64,000 bases of DNA, from positions 1-64,000 of the forward strand of contig JAFZHB010000018.1 of assembly GCA_017555105.1 (NCBI GenBank), written 5' to 3'. Positions 45,708 through 55,364 of this stretch are shown here, one piece after another. The translations under genes and the position numbers were made by a program. A model generated the notes under the pieces. That model was not told the DNA's origin. It made no database searches and worked only from the letters and a program-made list of their open reading frames with translations. The DNA is from Alistipes sp. (GTDB taxonomy: Bacteria; Bacteroidota; Bacteroidia; Bacteroidales; Rikenellaceae). The first letter of the stretch is position 1. Each line of letters opens with the position of its first letter.

Positions 45708-48119
45708 ATGAAACACAATATGTTCCGAAATTTTGGGGTATGGCTGCTGGCAGCACTGCTGATGGTTGCCTGCTCGGAGGATAAGACGGAGCCCGCAGTG
45801 GTTCCCGACTTCCCCGCGTCGGCTACCGTAGAGGTGGCTGCCGGTGAGGTCTACACCTTCACGATTGCGCCCAACACCTCTTGGACGCTGGCGCTGACCG
45901 ACGCTTCGGTTAGCTTCTTTACGCTGCTCGACGGCGAGTCGGAGGTCTACCGCCTGCGCGGCGAGGCCGGCACACACGAGATCTCGGTTTGCGTATCGTC
46001 GTTCGACGAGTTCGACAAGGACCGCACGGGCGAATTGGAGCTGACGCTCGGCACGGGTTCGCTGCAGAGCACCCGCACGATTCTGACGCTGACGCGTAAG
46101 GCGTTGGCGCGCGAGCTGTCGGTGCTGTTGGCCGAGTATGACGCGGAGAACGAGGATTTTGCACGCGACGAGGAGAGCGCGCTGCTCTATGGCGCAGCCA
46201 TCGAGCAGATGGAGTACATCTACGACGCCTACAACTATGTCTACCTGCAGCGCTTTGCCGTAGAGGCCAACTTCCAGTGGGTCTTCACGGAGGTGCCGGC
46301 GTGGTTTGGCACGAACGAGGTTACCGAGGGTGAGGCCGGCCGCACGGAGATCTTCTCGCGTGTGAATGCCGAGGCACACCCCTTCACCGAGACGAGCTTC
46401 GAGCTCGGCTTCCTCGATGTAAGCAACCCGAACAAACCCGAGTTGCAGCCCACGACGGTTACCGTAACGCTCCCCGGCTGCGAGGAGTTCTGCGTAGTAA
46501 ATCGCATCGATAAGGAGGTCGTATTCGACAAGAACGGTGCATTCGACAACAACGGCTCGCTCGTGGAGACGGGCGTTTTGGGCGACATGATGGCTCCGCT
46601 GGGTGCGAAGCTCTGTGTAGCTGCCAAGGTGGAGGATCGCTACTCGTTCCTGACGAAGGATACGGAGTGGATCACCGTGACGGAGGAACTTCCGCAGGAG
46701 GCTTCGACCGAGTATGGTATCTGGTCGCGCGACCTCACGATCGTGGCAGCACCGAATACGGAGGGAGCACGCGAGGCTGTCCTAGTAGCCGTACCGCAGA
46801 GCACGGCCAAGACGCTCACCGCCCTCGAGGAGCTTCTGACCGAGGACCTGACCGCCTTTAAGGAGGCATCGTATGTGGTCTCGACGCTCAAGCAGGAGAG
46901 CGGTCTGCCGGAGGACTTCGAGGCGGTGGAGGCTGTCAATATCTCCGACCTGGAGGGCTGGGGCTCGACCTTCGCATCGCTGCCTACGGGTGAGTGGCCC
47001 TGGATGAACAGCTGGGCTACGATTCCCTACGCCTATAAACTGACGCACACGAGCGTAGAGGCGATCAGCGACTTCTTCGTGAATGTGGAGTACGCTTCGT
47101 ACCGCATCTTCGGTTTCAATGGCGAGGATGCCGAATATGAAGATCTTTCGACCTGCTGGATCGCTCTTGAGGAGGGTCAGTTGGAGGGCTCGACGCGCGT
47201 GAAGATGCGTCTCGGCGAGGAGTACCCGAACACGCTCGCCGGTCCGGATGGTGAGAATGAGGCCACAATCGTCTTCTACAACGCCAATGGCGTAGCACAG
47301 GCGATGATCTACTGCGTCTTGACCAAGAGCTCGACGCCCGGCGGCAACACAGGCAACAAGACCGTTACGCTGGTGGATGCAAAGGCGGCCGCTGCAGCTG
47401 GCGTCTATCTCGAACCGGTGGTCGAGGGCGACGAGCACTACAGCCCCGAGCTCGCCTACATGGGTATTCCGCAGTTCTATGTATACTTCAAGAAGGGTGC
47501 TACGGTAGCGCTCAATGTGCCGACCTACATCTACGGTATGTCGTACGATCCCGAGTGGCTGAACCTCGAGCAGACGAGCGAGTCGGTGGTAACGCTGACG
47601 GCTACGGAGACGACCGCAGGCAAGAGCTGTGGCGTGTCGCTCTACGCCTCGATGGGGCTGATGGGCGCAGAGGAGGCTGCACACCTGACCTGCGTATTCG
47701 ATCCCTCCTACATCCCGGTGAGCGAGCGCGAGCCGGAGTATAACCCGAATGGTGCAATCACCTTCAAGGATATGGAGGCCGCCGAGGCCTTGGGTGCTTC
47801 GCTCTACGCCATGCCCGAGAGCGACGACGACTACAGCTACAACCTCGAGTACTCGGATGTACCGCAGTTTATACTCAAGCTTCGTAAGGAGGGTTCGATC
47901 ACGCTGAAGGTACCGGCCTACTACTTCGGTTGGGAGTACACGAACGGCACCTGGCTGAGCTTCACCCCCAACTGGGTGGAGGACGCTACCGAGATTACCA
48001 TCTCGATGCGTTCGATCAGCGACTCGGATCAGGTCACCTTCATCTCGCTCTACCGCAATACGGCGATGGACGACGAGGCCACGGTGGCTCAGATCAAGTG
48101 TATCCTGAAGAAGGAGTAG
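45708..48119 (+). CDS. Large surface lipoprotein with C-terminal tandem repeats, unknown function
   Basis: Lipoprotein of 803 residues; lipobox MVAC at C22 followed by SEDK, an acidic surface-export signal. Residues about 30-130 look BACON/Ig-like with an SWTLAL strand. The middle is all-beta and unassigned (possibly DUF5003-like). Near the C-terminus are two related units of about 110 residues. They can be aligned through IPQFYVYFKKGATVALNVP and VPQFILKLRKEGSITLKVP, each followed by Y-x-x-G-x-x-Y and a W-L pair. No catalytic motif is visible. It lies 30 nt after the DUF4984-like gene in the operon. I infer a binding role at the surface and nothing more precise. Confidence 0.6.
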   Translation: MKHNMFRNFGVWLLAALLMVACSEDKTEPAVVPDFPASATVEVAAGEVYTFTIAPNTSWTLALTDASVSFFTLLDGESEVYRLRGEAGTHEISVCVSSFDEFDKDRTGELELTLGTGSLQSTRTILTLTRKALARELSVLLAEYDAENEDFARDEESALLYGAAIEQMEYIYDAYNYVYLQRFAVEANFQWVFTEVPAWFGTNEVTEGEAGRTEIFSRVNAEAHPFTETSFELGFLDVSNPNKPELQPTTVTVTLPGCEEFCVVNRIDKEVVFDKNGAFDNNGSLVETGVLGDMMAPLGAKLCVAAKVEDRYSFLTKDTEWITVTEELPQEASTEYGIWSRDLTIVAAPNTEGAREAVLVAVPQSTAKTLTALEELLTEDLTAFKEASYVVSTLKQESGLPEDFEAVEAVNISDLEGWGSTFASLPTGEWPWMNSWATIPYAYKLTHTSVEAISDFFVNVEYASYRIFGFNGEDAEYEDLSTCWIALEEGQLEGSTRVKMRLGEEYPNTLAGPDGENEATIVFYNANGVAQAMIYCVLTKSSTPGGNTGNKTVTLVDAKAAAAAGVYLEPVVEGDEHYSPELAYMGIPQFYVYFKKGATVALNVPTYIYGMSYDPEWLNLEQTSESVVTLTATETTAGKSCGVSLYASMGLMGAEEAAHLTCVFDPSYIPVSEREPEYNPNGAITFKDMEAAEALGASLYAMPESDDDYSYNLEYSDVPQFILKLRKEGSITLKVPAYYFGWEYTNGTWLSFTPNWVEDATEITISMRSISDSDQVTFISLYRNTAMDDEATVAQIKCILKKE

Positions 48120-48165
48120 TAACGAAGTGAAGAGACAGAAAGTTTTACAGCATAGCATTTTGAAG

Positions 48166-50811
48166 ATGAAACTTTTCCGATTTTTTGCATACACGGCATG
48201 GACGCTGATCGCAGCGCTGGCCGTAGTCGGCTGCTCAGATGATGAGCAGATCGATAACCGTGACCTGGAGTACGGTTATGTGCAGTTCAAACTCTATAAA
48301 GCGGGCTCCTACGAGCAGAACGCAGCCTCGGCTGCCGCTCGTACCGTGCAACTGCCGCTCGACTACCTGGCCGATGCCGCCAAGATTCAGGTGGTGCTGG
48401 CTTATGGCGAGACGACCATCAAGCAGACGCTGAGCCTGCACGCCGCCGACGCTGCAGCAGCCGAATTCGGTCTGCGCAGCGATAAACTCAAGCTGCAGGC
48501 GGGCAGCTACCGCGTGCTGACCTACCAGCTCTACGATGAGAACGACGAGGTGATCTACACCGGAACGATCGAGGGCGCGGCTCAGCTGGAGGTGGTGGCC
48601 GGTGGCCTTACGATGCACGACCTGACGGTCGAGGTAGCCGAGCGTGGTACGCTGCAGGTAAACCTCAAGAAGCAGTTCGTGGCGGCTCGTGCCGTGGAGC
48701 GCGAGTACACCTTCGACGAGATCAATCAGGTGACACTCGCCGTACGCAACAAGCAGACAAACCGCACGCTGCAGCTCGAGAATCTGCCGGCTAAATTCTC
48801 GGTTCACTTCGAGGAGAATGGCGACGACAGCGACGGCTATCAGACCTCGTCGATCGTCTGCGACACGCTTATCTCGGTACCCGCAGGTGACTATACGCTG
48901 CTCTCGTACGAGGTGTATGATAAGAATAAGTCGCTGCTGGAGATCAATACCCAGCCGAAAGAGACCGAATTTACGGTGCGCGACAACCGCACGACGGAGG
49001 TGGATGTACCGGTGATGTTGCGCGAGTCGGATGAGTACATCAAGGACTACGCCGCCCTGCGCAAAATTTGGGAGAGCCTGAACGGTGAGCAGTGGTACTA
49101 CATCGGCGAAACCTTCGCCACGGGTGCCAACTGGGACTTCAACAAGGATATCGATCTGTGGGGTGACCAGCCCGGCGTTGAGCTCCACTCGAACGGCCGT
49201 GTAGCACGCATCGACATCAGCAACTTCGCCTTCAGCGGTGCGATGCCCGAGGAGTTGGGTCAGCTGACGCAGCTCATCGAGCTCTACCTCGGTACGCACA
49301 ACGACTCGAACCTGATGACCTACGACCCGACCATCGCCAAGCATGAGGCGGTCGGTGCGTTGCAGCAGAACCGCATGGAGCGCCATAAAGCCTACTTGGC
49401 TACGCTCTACCCGGGTCCGCAGCTCTCCGAGCCGTGTGCCCGTGCCGTGAAGGAGCACAACCTATCGCTCCCCTCGACGCGTCTTTACGAGACGATGAAC
49501 GAGGCCGAGATCTTCGACCTGAAGAGCGGTGCACAGCGCATCCGTCGTTTCGACACGCTGCACGGCACGCTCTGCAACGGTCTGACTTCGCTGCCCGCCT
49601 CGATTGGCAAGCTGGTGAACCTCACCACGCTCAACATCGCCAACAGCGCCATCACGGAGCTGCCGGCCGAGATCGAGCAGCTGACCTCGTGCACCGACCT
49701 GGAGATCTACAACTGCCCGAACATGAAGCTCTTCCCGATGGCCATCGCGCGTATGCCGGAGCTCGTGTCGCTAAACCTTTCGAACAACAAGCAGTGGTCG
49801 GCAGAGGAGATCCGCAAGGGTCTGATCGCGCTGGCCGAGGGTGCTGCGAAGGAGAAGATCCAGATCCTCTATGCCCGTGAGAACTCGCTCGAAGAGCTGC
49901 CCGTGGAGATCGCTGCGATGGAGAAGGTGGGTCTGCTCGACCTGGCCTACAACAAGATCTCGAAGTTGCACGCCCTGGGCAAGAAGTTCTCGCCCGTACA
50001 GCTCTACCTGGACCACAACCAGATCGAGAGCATACCCGTCGATGAGGAGGGTTACTTCTGCGGTTACGTGGATTCGGAGGCCTTCTCCGTCTCGTACAAC
50101 AAGCTGAAAAAGTTCCCCAACATCTTCTCGGCCAAGAGTTCGTTTGCTATGAAGTCTGTCGACTTCTCGGGCAACGACATCACCGAGTTTGAGGGTGGCG
50201 CTGCCTTCCGCGGTATTCGTGTCGAGACCCTCTCGCTCTCGCAGAACCCCAACATGAAGCGCTACCCAATGGCCTTCAAAGAGTCGAATTCGATTGTCGG
50301 CTACCTAATCCTGCGTGCCTGTGGTCTGGAGGAGATTCCCAATGGGGCTTTCTCCTACTCGAACGCCATCGATCTGATGTCGATGGATCTTTCGTACAAC
50401 CACCTGACGAAGCTCCCGAACGATTTCCACGCCGGAAATCTCCCCTACCTCTATGGTCTGGACTTCTCGTTCAACTCGTTCAGTGAGTTCCCCTATCGTC
50501 CGCTCGACTCGGCCGGTCTGACCGTGTTTGCCATCCGTTCGCAGCGCGACAAGGAGGGTCGCCGCTGTCTGCGCGAGTGGCCGACGGGCATCTACCAGCA
50601 TGTGGGTCTGCGTGGTTTCTACATTGGCTCGAACGACCTGCGCGTGGTGGACGATACGATCTCGACGCTCTGCTACTACCTCGACATCAGCGACAACCCG
50701 AACATCGTATTCGATGCCTCGGATATCTGCTATGCTTGGCAGGCAGGAGCCTACATTCTAATCTACGACAAGACGCAGAACATTACGAACTGCGACCTGA
50801 TGCTCGAATAA
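48166..50811 (+). CDS. DUF4458-like and leucine-rich-repeat surface lipoprotein
   Basis: Lipoprotein of 881 residues from ATG 48166 (a GTG at 48127 is in frame but leaves a long charged lead before the signal peptide). C23 in VVGC is followed by SDDEQ, a surface-export pattern. Two homologous beta domains (about 30-140 and 150-285) each end in a YRVLTYQLYDENDEV / YTLLSYEVYDKNKSL strand. Residues about 300-880 are leucine-rich repeats, such as LPASIGKLVNLTTLNIANSAITELP and MSMDLSYNHLTKLPNDF. LRR surfaces usually bind protein. It is followed after 9 nt by a second LRR lipoprotein, so the pair may work together. Confidence 0.75.
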   Translation: MKLFRFFAYTAWTLIAALAVVGCSDDEQIDNRDLEYGYVQFKLYKAGSYEQNAASAAARTVQLPLDYLADAAKIQVVLAYGETTIKQTLSLHAADAAAAEFGLRSDKLKLQAGSYRVLTYQLYDENDEVIYTGTIEGAAQLEVVAGGLTMHDLTVEVAERGTLQVNLKKQFVAARAVEREYTFDEINQVTLAVRNKQTNRTLQLENLPAKFSVHFEENGDDSDGYQTSSIVCDTLISVPAGDYTLLSYEVYDKNKSLLEINTQPKETEFTVRDNRTTEVDVPVMLRESDEYIKDYAALRKIWESLNGEQWYYIGETFATGANWDFNKDIDLWGDQPGVELHSNGRVARIDISNFAFSGAMPEELGQLTQLIELYLGTHNDSNLMTYDPTIAKHEAVGALQQNRMERHKAYLATLYPGPQLSEPCARAVKEHNLSLPSTRLYETMNEAEIFDLKSGAQRIRRFDTLHGTLCNGLTSLPASIGKLVNLTTLNIANSAITELPAEIEQLTSCTDLEIYNCPNMKLFPMAIARMPELVSLNLSNNKQWSAEEIRKGLIALAEGAAKEKIQILYARENSLEELPVEIAAMEKVGLLDLAYNKISKLHALGKKFSPVQLYLDHNQIESIPVDEEGYFCGYVDSEAFSVSYNKLKKFPNIFSAKSSFAMKSVDFSGNDITEFEGGAAFRGIRVETLSLSQNPNMKRYPMAFKESNSIVGYLILRACGLEEIPNGAFSYSNAIDLMSMDLSYNHLTKLPNDFHAGNLPYLYGLDFSFNSFSEFPYRPLDSAGLTVFAIRSQRDKEGRRCLREWPTGIYQHVGLRGFYIGSNDLRVVDDTISTLCYYLDISDNPNIVFDASDICYAWQAGAYILIYDKTQNITNCDLMLE

Positions 50812-50820
50812 AAAGATCCG

Positions 50821-52473
50821 ATGATGTCTATGAAAAGAATCTATTATATCGCTGCGGTGCTCTTGATGGTGGCCGTAGCAGCCTGCACGAATGATAACGG
50901 CACGGCGGATTTTAAGCTCGACCGTGAGTTGATCTCGGTGGAAGCCATCGGTGGCACGGAGACCGTGCAGCTCACCTCGGGCGATGCCTGGGTAGCTTCG
51001 ACCGACGAGCCCTGGATCGCCGTATCGCCAGCTAACGGCCGCGGCACGACCCCCTGCCGTTTCGTGATTGACTCAGCACTCTCGGCTACGCCGCGCCGCG
51101 GTGTGGTGCGCATCGAGAACCAAACCACCTTCGAACAGCGCGAGGTGGTGATCGAGCAGCAGGGCTTCCCCTACTCGATCGAGGTTCTGAAGAGCGATGT
51201 CGAGGTGAGCAACTACGATCGCTACGACAAGCGCCACTTCGATGTTACGGTGCGCTCGAATGTCGATTTCAGCGTCCAGATCCCCGACAACGCCATGTGG
51301 CTCTCGAACAAGAGCTACACCTTGAATCTGACCCGCGGCTTGCGTCCGCGTGAGGTGACGATCCGCTTCGAGTGGGGCATCAACACCTCGCCGCGTGAGC
51401 GTCTGGCCGAGATCATCTTCCAGCCGAAGAGCGAAGTCACGCTTGCACGCCAGGATGGTCTGAGTGTGAAGCAGCAGGCGGCAGCTCCGATCGAGGAGGA
51501 TACGCGTGCCGGTGACTCGGTCGCTCTGCTCAGCATCAGCCGCTCGCTCAACCTGCTGGGTGGCGAGTGGGATCCCTCAACGCCGATGTCGACCTGGTCG
51601 GGCGTGCAGCTCTGGGAGGAGGGCATGCCGGGTTATAAGCCCGAGAACAAGGGTCGTGTAAAGTATGCCGAGTTCATGCTCTTCAACATCAAGGAGGGAC
51701 TCCCCTTCGAGGTGCGCTACCTGACGGCAGCCGAGGAGTTGAACTTCTTCGGTAACACGAATACCTTCCTCTTGAACCTCTCGACCGGCGAGTACATCAC
51801 CGAGCTCACGCAGCTCAAGCGCCTGACGATTGGTGCTTATGGTTTGAGCGAGCTGCCCGCATCGTTCAAGAATCTCTCGAACCTGGAGTACCTGAACCTC
51901 GGCTCGAACAACTTCCAGGCGCTGCCTAAGGTGCTGACCAAGGAGAACTTCCCTCGCCTGCGCAGCCTGATTCTGAATGCCAACCAACGCAGCACGATCT
52001 CCGACCTGAGCAACACGACGCGTACCGACCTGGGCGGATTCATCGAGGAGCAGAAGTTCCCCGTGGATCTGATCAAGTGGAACCTCGACACGCTGGTGCT
52101 CTCGGTGAACTACCTGCAGGGCGAGCTGCCGACCTTTGAGGATGACGACACGATCCCCTGCTACGAGCAGGCCGACATCGACGCCGTAGATACGCTGCCG
52201 CAGTACCTGGCCGACAAGCGCATCAAGAAGGTGATGACCAACACGAAGCGTTTTGCCATCAACCTGAACCGCCTCTCGGGCAAGCTGCCCGACTGGCTGC
52301 TCTTCCACCCGGCGCTCGATCTGTGGATCCCCTACAGTTTGGTCTTCCCGCAGGAGGGTCGCGCTCAGGATGGCACGCAGGCACTCTTCTCGAACGAGCC
52401 CGCAAGTTTGAATTACTATTACGACATCTACACCAAGAAGACCCGTCCGACGGATGAGGAGCTGGTCGAGTAA
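50821..52473 (+). CDS. BACON and leucine-rich-repeat surface lipoprotein
   Basis: Lipoprotein of 550 residues (C22 in VAAC followed by TNDN). A BACON/Ig-like domain (about 30-115) has WVASTDEPWIAVSPANGRG, and a second beta domain (about 118-225) follows. The rest holds leucine-rich repeats, such as LTQLKRLTIGAYGLSELPASFKNLSNLEYLNLGSNNFQ. The in-frame ATG at 50830 is an alternative start giving the same lipoprotein. BACON domains are often attachment modules in Bacteroidota; LRRs suggest a protein ligand. It is spaced 9 nt from the preceding gene and 20 nt from the protease gene. Confidence 0.72.
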   Translation: MMSMKRIYYIAAVLLMVAVAACTNDNGTADFKLDRELISVEAIGGTETVQLTSGDAWVASTDEPWIAVSPANGRGTTPCRFVIDSALSATPRRGVVRIENQTTFEQREVVIEQQGFPYSIEVLKSDVEVSNYDRYDKRHFDVTVRSNVDFSVQIPDNAMWLSNKSYTLNLTRGLRPREVTIRFEWGINTSPRERLAEIIFQPKSEVTLARQDGLSVKQQAAAPIEEDTRAGDSVALLSISRSLNLLGGEWDPSTPMSTWSGVQLWEEGMPGYKPENKGRVKYAEFMLFNIKEGLPFEVRYLTAAEELNFFGNTNTFLLNLSTGEYITELTQLKRLTIGAYGLSELPASFKNLSNLEYLNLGSNNFQALPKVLTKENFPRLRSLILNANQRSTISDLSNTTRTDLGGFIEEQKFPVDLIKWNLDTLVLSVNYLQGELPTFEDDDTIPCYEQADIDAVDTLPQYLADKRIKKVMTNTKRFAINLNRLSGKLPDWLLFHPALDLWIPYSLVFPQEGRAQDGTQALFSNEPASLNYYYDIYTKKTRPTDEELVE

Positions 52474-52493
52474 GGTGATTATTGGATACGACT

Positions 52494-54518
52494 ATGAAAA
52501 AGGTTATTTTATATGCGTGGATGCTGATGGTCCTGGGGGCTATGAGCAGTTGCGCCAAGGAGGATCTCCTGACTCCCGAACCCGAGACGAACACCCCCGA
52601 GGCCTCGTATGCCACGGGTGAGCTGCTCGTGAAATTTTCGCCCGAGGTGACGACCCTCATCGAGCAGGCCGGCATTGGCCGCAGCGGTGGGCTGTCGCGC
52701 AGCGGCTCGCCCACGCTCGACGAGGTGCTGGAGCTGATCGGAGGCTATGAACTGGAGCGTGTCTTCCCCCTCAACCCCAAGAGCGAGGCTCAGACGCGTG
52801 AGCAGGGGCTGCACCAGTGGTATGTAGTGCGCTTTGGTGAGAACTTCACCACGCAGGAGGTTGCGGACCGTCTCTCAACCCTGGGCGAGGTGCAGCGTGT
52901 CAACTTCAACCACACGATTAAGCGCGCCTACACGGGCAAAGCTACGCCGCTGACGCGTGCGCAACTCGATCGCATGATCACGAGTCGCGCCGGCACGGAG
53001 GATCCCCTGCTGCCGTTGCAGTGGCACATGATCAACGACGGTACGATGTTCACAAGCGGTGAGGTCGTGAAGTCGGTCGCCGGTGCGGATGTAAACTGCA
53101 GCGAGGCGTGGACGATGTCGCGTGGCGATCAATCGATCATCGTGGCTGTGCTGGACGAGGGTGTGGATATCACCCACCCCGATCTGAAGAACAGCATCTG
53201 GCACAACACCGATGAGGTGGCCGGTTCGACGAAGGATAACGACGGCAACGGCTATGCCGGCGACTACTACGGTTATAACTTCATCAAGGATATGCCCAAC
53301 ATCACGACGGGCGACATCTACGACACGGGCCACGGCACGCATGTGGCCGGTGTGATTGCAGCCACGAACAACAACGGTGTGGGCATCAGCTCGATTGCCG
53401 GTGGCGACAACACGACGCCGGGCGTGAAGATCATGGTCTGCCAGCTCTTCTCGGGTGCCATGTCGGGCACCTCGCTGCAGGTCGTACGAGCCGTGAAGTA
53501 TGCGGCTGACAACGGCGCTACGGTGTTGCAGTGCAGCTGGGGTTTCATCTCGGGTGTAGCAAACATCTACGATTGGGGAGCTGCCGGCCCTGCCACGCAG
53601 GAGGAGTTCGAGGCTTTCGCTCCGCTCGAGAAGGCGGCGATGGACTACTTCGTAGCCTATGCCGGTTCGCCCGATGGTCCCGTGGATGGTGGTATCATTG
53701 TCTTTGCCGCAGGTAACGAGGCGGCTGCAATGTCCAGCTATCCGGGTGCTGACCCCAACTACATCTCAGTAGCCGGTACGGCTGCCGACTACACGGCTGC
53801 TGTCTACACCAACTACGGCCCGGGCACCGACATTTCGGCTCCGGGTGGTGATCAGGACTACTACTACGACTACATCGGCCCGAACAACCAGTACGGCGCG
53901 GAGGGTTGCATCCTCTCGACCCTGCCGACGACGGTCAGCCCGACCGGTTACGGCTACATGGAAGGTACTTCGATGGCCTGCCCGCATGTTTCGGGTGTGG
54001 TTGCGCTGGGTCTGTCGTATGCCGCACAGCAGCGCCGCCACTACAAGGCTGCGGAGATTCGCCAGCTGCTCTACGACTCGGCGCGCGACATCAACGCCTA
54101 CCAGACGGGTATGAAGACCTACTGCCGCTATACGGCCGATCTGGGCCCGATGCGCCCGATGCAGATGGATCTGGCAAACTACCGCGATGGTATGGGTGCA
54201 GGTCAGGTGGATGCCGCTGCTTTCTTGCGTAAGATTGCTGAGGGCGGTGTTGCGATGCGTTTCCCGAACATCGTGGTCGCTCCGAATACAGTCAAGGTGG
54301 TTCTCCCGGCGCGCTACTTCGAGCAGGGCGAGAAGCTGACCTACACGGTTTCGATCGAAGACACGACCGTTGCCGGCTGCAGCCAGCTGCAGGATAAACT
54401 CTACTTCCAGGGTCTCAAGGTTGGCTCGACGAAGGCCGTGATTACCGCCTCGAACGGCGAGTCGCAGTCGTTTGTCATCACGGTACGCCAGTCGACGAAC
54501 CAGAACGGTTGGTTGTAG
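52494..54518 (+). CDS. Subtilisin-like (S8) serine protease lipoprotein
   Basis: Secreted or surface lipoprotein protease, 674 residues from ATG 52494 (a TTG at 52482 is ignored). C20 in MSSC is followed by AKED. A propeptide of the I9 type (about 40-140) with GELLVKFSPEV and YVVRFGENF comes first. The subtilase domain (about 165-560) has the full triad: D221 in VLDEGVD, H280 in GHGTHVAG and S493 in GTSMACPHVSG, with the oxyanion asparagine in FAAGNE. A small beta domain closes the protein. All parts look intact, so it should be active. In an operon with SusCD and LRR proteins it may cut proteins into importable peptides. Confidence 0.87.
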   Translation: MKKVILYAWMLMVLGAMSSCAKEDLLTPEPETNTPEASYATGELLVKFSPEVTTLIEQAGIGRSGGLSRSGSPTLDEVLELIGGYELERVFPLNPKSEAQTREQGLHQWYVVRFGENFTTQEVADRLSTLGEVQRVNFNHTIKRAYTGKATPLTRAQLDRMITSRAGTEDPLLPLQWHMINDGTMFTSGEVVKSVAGADVNCSEAWTMSRGDQSIIVAVLDEGVDITHPDLKNSIWHNTDEVAGSTKDNDGNGYAGDYYGYNFIKDMPNITTGDIYDTGHGTHVAGVIAATNNNGVGISSIAGGDNTTPGVKIMVCQLFSGAMSGTSLQVVRAVKYAADNGATVLQCSWGFISGVANIYDWGAAGPATQEEFEAFAPLEKAAMDYFVAYAGSPDGPVDGGIIVFAAGNEAAAMSSYPGADPNYISVAGTAADYTAAVYTNYGPGTDISAPGGDQDYYYDYIGPNNQYGAEGCILSTLPTTVSPTGYGYMEGTSMACPHVSGVVALGLSYAAQQRRHYKAAEIRQLLYDSARDINAYQTGMKTYCRYTADLGPMRPMQMDLANYRDGMGAGQVDAAAFLRKIAEGGVAMRFPNIVVAPNTVKVVLPARYFEQGEKLTYTVSIEDTTVAGCSQLQDKLYFQGLKVGSTKAVITASNGESQSFVITVRQSTNQNGWL

Positions 54519-54535
54519 GCCAAAGAACAAACGCA

Positions 54536-55336
54536 ATGCAGGGCGGGGCGATACGACGGATGGCGTTGGCGTGGGGAGTTCTCATGCCTTGCCTCCTGAC
54601 GGCGCAGATCCGCATCATTCCGCAGGCGACGCGTGACAGCGTCAACAACCCAAGCCAGGTCGCCGAGGTGCTGATGCACTTCATCGGCGGGGAGGTGCTC
54701 GACTTCGGCACACTGGCCGAGGAGAGCTCTCCGTGGCAGGGCGAAGTGCGATGGCGCAATGCTGACCAACGACCGCTGGTCATCACACGCATTACGAGCA
54801 GCTGCGGCTGTCTGCAGGTGAGCTACGAGCGTCAGCCCGTGCGACCGAATGAGGAGGGAGTACTCCGCCTGACCTACCATCCGAAGGGACACCCCGGGAC
54901 GGTCTATCAGCGGCTCTTCATCTACACGCAGCACTCGGCGACACGCCCAACGGCGATTCTCACGCTCAAGGGTATGGTAACCCCCTCCACAGAGGTGGCT
55001 GCCACCTACCCCGTGGCAATCGGGGCGTTGCGCCTGCGCACGACGCACCTCCGAGCTCACAGCGAGGAGCGCAGCTGGCAGATCGCCTGCTACAACACGG
55101 GGAGCAAACCGCTACAGGTGCAGAGCGACACACTGCTGACCCCGCGCGGGTGGGAGATCACAACAAGGCCCTCACCGCTGCCGGGAGGTTCAGCCGGAGA
55201 TCTGGTGATCCGCTGCACGGAGGAGGCTATGACCGAACTCCCGCACGAGGTTCGCCTATATATAGGTGGTGTGGCACTGCCCCCCAGAAACCGAGCGCTA
55301 CGCATTGCGTTCGAAACGGAAGAGAATAAGGAGTAA
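54536..55336 (+). CDS. DUF1573-containing exported protein
   Basis: Exported protein of 266 residues from ATG 54536. An earlier in-frame TTG lies within the protease gene and is not used. The signal peptide ends near LLTAQ. A DUF1573 (Ig-like, MSP/ASPM-Hydin-related) domain spans about 50-145 with FGTLAEESSPWQGEVRWRN and the hallmark SSCGCL. A second, diverged beta domain follows. Function is unknown; such domains are common in Bacteroidota envelopes. It lies 17 nt behind the protease gene. Its GC-rich lead and the absence of a lipobox set it apart from the other operon members. Confidence 0.72.
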   Translation: MQGGAIRRMALAWGVLMPCLLTAQIRIIPQATRDSVNNPSQVAEVLMHFIGGEVLDFGTLAEESSPWQGEVRWRNADQRPLVITRITSSCGCLQVSYERQPVRPNEEGVLRLTYHPKGHPGTVYQRLFIYTQHSATRPTAILTLKGMVTPSTEVAATYPVAIGALRLRTTHLRAHSEERSWQIACYNTGSKPLQVQSDTLLTPRGWEITTRPSPLPGGSAGDLVIRCTEEAMTELPHEVRLYIGGVALPPRNRALRIAFETEENKE

Positions 55337-55364
55337 GAAAAAAATATATAAATAGGATATCGAG

